Below, in pieces: positions 62,453 through 64,000 of a DNA stretch of 64,000 bases; position 1 is the stretch's first letter; each line of letters opens with the position of its first letter. The stretch spans positions 1 to 64,000 of the forward strand of contig NZ_JBHZRU010000005.1 in NCBI RefSeq assembly GCF_043641925.1, written 5' to 3'. Both the position numbers and the translations under genes were made by a program. The DNA comes from Paenisporosarcina quisquiliarum_A. Lineage in GTDB: Bacteria; Bacillota; Bacilli; Bacillales_A; Planococcaceae. The notes under the pieces were generated by a model. That model was not told the DNA's origin. It searched no databases and was given only the letters and a program-made list of their open reading frames with translations.

Positions 62453-62953
62453 ATGGAGATGGAAATTATTCTATACATAGCTGCCTTAATCGCGGCAATA
62501 GGCTTTCTAGTCTTATGTATTAGTTTAGCCATGACGTTAACATCATTGAAAAAGACCCTTACAAATGTGTCTAATACAATGGCAGGATTAGAAGGGCAAC
62601 TTCAAGGTGTAACGAGAGAAACGACTGAATTGCTTCACAAAACGAACGGTTTAGCGTCAGATCTTCAGTATAAATCTGAGAAACTAAACAGCGTAGTGGA
62701 TGCAGTTAAAAACGTTGGCGAATCTGTAAATGGATTAAATACATCAGTTAGAAGAATTACATCTTCTATTTCTACAGAAGTTGAAAGAAATGAAGACAAA
62801 ATTGCTCAAGTTGTACAATGGAGTAATGTTGTCATGGGCATTCGAGATAAGTTGAAAGAACGAAAAGCACTTGAAGAAGCAAGAGCAGGATATACGATTT
62901 ACTCAAATAATCCTGATGAAGTAGCTACTAAACAAAATCAAGGAGGAATTTAA
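62453..62953 (+). CDS. ytxG: DUF948 general stress protein (YtxG)
   Basis: 166 residues. An N-terminal membrane helix (IILYIAALIAAIGFLVLCISLAM, 4-26) is followed by a long coiled coil (30-130), with heptad-like LKKTLTNVSNTMAGLEGQLQ. DUF948 family; probably a membrane-anchored rod on the cytoplasmic side. RBS AGGAGG; the ytxH start follows after one base. Confidence 0.9.
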   Translation: MEMEIILYIAALIAAIGFLVLCISLAMTLTSLKKTLTNVSNTMAGLEGQLQGVTRETTELLHKTNGLASDLQYKSEKLNSVVDAVKNVGESVNGLNTSVRRITSSISTEVERNEDKIAQVVQWSNVVMGIRDKLKERKALEEARAGYTIYSNNPDEVATKQNQGGI

Positions 62954-62954
62954 T

Positions 62955-63515
62955 ATGACAAACTACAAACCAAATTACAACGAAGCTCAATATAATCATG
63001 AATTCTACAATAACAAATCTAAACAAACGGAAGCTTACTTACCACAATCTTATGAATATCAAAATGGACACCGCGATTCAATTTACTCAAATGACGAAGT
63101 AAATTCAAAAGACTTTGTAATTGGTGCATTAGTTGGCGGAATTATTGGTGCAGCTGCTGCATTATTCCTTGCTCCAAAAACAGGTAGAGAATTACGTGAA
63201 AATGTTTCAACTCAAGCAATGCAGTTAAAAGACAAAACAGCTGATTTCTCATCAACAGCTAAAGAAAAAACTTCTCATTTGTCTACTCAACTAAAAGAAC
63301 AATCTGGACAAATCGTTGATAAAGTAAAAGGAATGAAAACAAAATCATCAGCTCCAATGGATGATGGCACTGCTTCTTCTGAAGGTGAAGAGCCAATTGA
63401 TTTCTTAGAAACGGTTACGAATACGGTTGACGAAGTGGCAGACGAAGGTAATAAAGGATTAACAGCTACTGCTAAAGCTTTACAAGAAGCTGTGGAAGAT
63501 CAAAATAATAAATAA
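62955..63515 (+). CDS. ytxH: YtxH-type stress protein
   Basis: 186 residues. The YtxH glycine-zipper helix FVIGALVGGIIGAAAALFLAPKTGRELRENV (about 55-85) is followed by a helical, Lys/Thr/Ser-rich part and an acidic tail. LEA-like helical repeats (KDKTADFSSTAKEKTSHLS) fit desiccation or envelope stress proteins. The third gene of the B. subtilis set, ytxJ, is absent here; a convergent gene follows instead. Confidence 0.9.
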   Translation: MTNYKPNYNEAQYNHEFYNNKSKQTEAYLPQSYEYQNGHRDSIYSNDEVNSKDFVIGALVGGIIGAAAALFLAPKTGRELRENVSTQAMQLKDKTADFSSTAKEKTSHLSTQLKEQSGQIVDKVKGMKTKSSAPMDDGTASSEGEEPIDFLETVTNTVDEVADEGNKGLTATAKALQEAVEDQNNK

Positions 63516-63523
63516 GTTTTATG

Positions 63524-63564
63524 TTAAAAACCCCTCACACCTTTAAAAGATGTGAGGGGTTTAC
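63524..63564. terminator. Bidirectional terminator ytxH / right-edge gene
   Basis: AAACCCCTCACA / TGTGAGGGGTTT, 12 perfect pairs, with TTTTTAAC on the minus side. Confidence 0.9.
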
Positions 63565-63568
63565 TTGT

Positions 63569-64000
63569 TTAAGAACTAAAATGAATTTCTAACTGATCTC
63601 CACCAAAAATGGGTTCATCAAAACTAGATGACTGTCCATTTCTTAAAATAGCGAATTGACCAGATTGCTGATCAGAAAGTTTCCAATCGGTAAATCGGAA
63701 AACATCTTGGAAAATCCATGGATTCGTGTCTAATTTATCTATAGTTACATGACTTCCAGCAGAAACAACATCATTTAATTTGGCACTATTTCCATTGACG
63801 TGTACTGATACACAATTTTTTTCTAGTTTCGTTTGCTTACCTTGAAATGAAATTGTTATCGTATCTTGAAGCTTTATTTGAAGTTGATCCGCAATGTTTT
63901 GAACAGATGGTGACATGCTTTTAGATACGGACAAGATATCAGAATCTTGAACAGGATATTGAAGTTTAATAGGTACATCATTGAGTAAAAGTTGTGAAGA
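63569..64000 (-). CDS. C-terminal part of a larger protein cut by the window edge
   Basis: 143 codons are visible, with no stop up to position 64000 and no credible start with a ribosome site, so the gene continues to the right. The visible part alternates short strands (ITISFQGKQTKLEK, SVHVNGNSAKLNDVVSAGSHVTI, QSGQFAILRNGQSSSFDEPIFGGDQLEIHF), like one or two small beta domains at the end of a larger protein. Family not recognised from this fragment. Confidence 0.75.
   Translation of the reverse strand, partial: SSQLLLNDVPIKLQYPVQDSDILSVSKSMSPSVQNIADQLQIKLQDTITISFQGKQTKLEKNCVSVHVNGNSAKLNDVVSAGSHVTIDKLDTNPWIFQDVFRFTDWKLSDQQSGQFAILRNGQSSSFDEPIFGGDQLEIHFSS

Overview
The window is low-GC Firmicutes chromosome, most likely from a Planococcaceae or Bacillaceae rod close to Psychrobacillus, Sporosarcina or Lysinibacillus. 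The reasons are strong AGGAGG ribosome binding sites with several TTG and GTG starts, a tRNA cluster of Bacillus type, a SAM-I riboswitch on metK, a T-box on leuS, and gene order that follows the B. subtilis yt region (men cluster, ytjA/yidD, dps, ytkD, ytmA, pckA, metK, then ytlPQR, trmB, ytnP, ytzB, ytoP, ytpPQR, sftA, murC, ytxGH). The genus is inference.

Layout. 1-1020: nine tRNA genes (the first cut by the left edge) and a terminator. 1116-9554: the menaquinone pathway, menA divergent from menFDHBEC. 9568-14077: an orphan Zur-boxed znuA, yidD with a missed 49-residue membrane protein, dps, a YjfB-like protein, a Nudix gene and an esterase-like gene. 14487-19353: pckA, SAM riboswitch-metK, a gamma carbonic anhydrase, and a YtpA-like hydrolase that has lost its nucleophile. 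19536-21320: an alanine/glycine symporter and a small membrane protein. 21358-24213: a long AT-rich leader followed by three unrecognised secreted coiled-coil proteins that share a tryptophan motif just after the signal peptide. 24377-32991: malic enzyme, amidohydrolase, a type III polyketide synthase/methyltransferase pair (bpsAB), an HpaB-type flavin monooxygenase, mnmM and an MFS pump.

33305-38429 is a ketone-body utilisation locus: a PAS-AAA-Fis regulator without the sigma-54 contact loop, three copies of a 15-bp operator-like box, a cre site, then scoAB, a GntP-type permease and 3-hydroxybutyrate dehydrogenase. The permease would import 3-hydroxybutyrate, the dehydrogenase make acetoacetate, and ScoAB activate it to acetoacetyl-CoA. 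38434-41328 is T-box-leuS plus a 54-residue membrane protein. 41386-42065 holds three tandem 218-220 bp repeats with nested 21-bp periodicity. 42128-63515 is mostly housekeeping: ytfP, murJ, an RsuA-type pseudouridine synthase, pepV, dat, RNA and lipid enzymes, M42 aminopeptidase, NTPase, thioredoxin, sftA, murC and a stress pair ytxGH behind a sigma-B-like promoter. A gene running off the right edge closes the window.

Six dispersed GC-rich elements of 118-179 bp (14133, 27454, 33053, 54837, 55042, 55231) lie between genes. They share a core, and their terminal inverted repeats differ in sequence while remaining self-complementary. Best candidates for something undescribed: the three-gene secreted coiled-coil cluster, the GAFTGA-less regulator with its box array, and the 21-bp nested repeat array.
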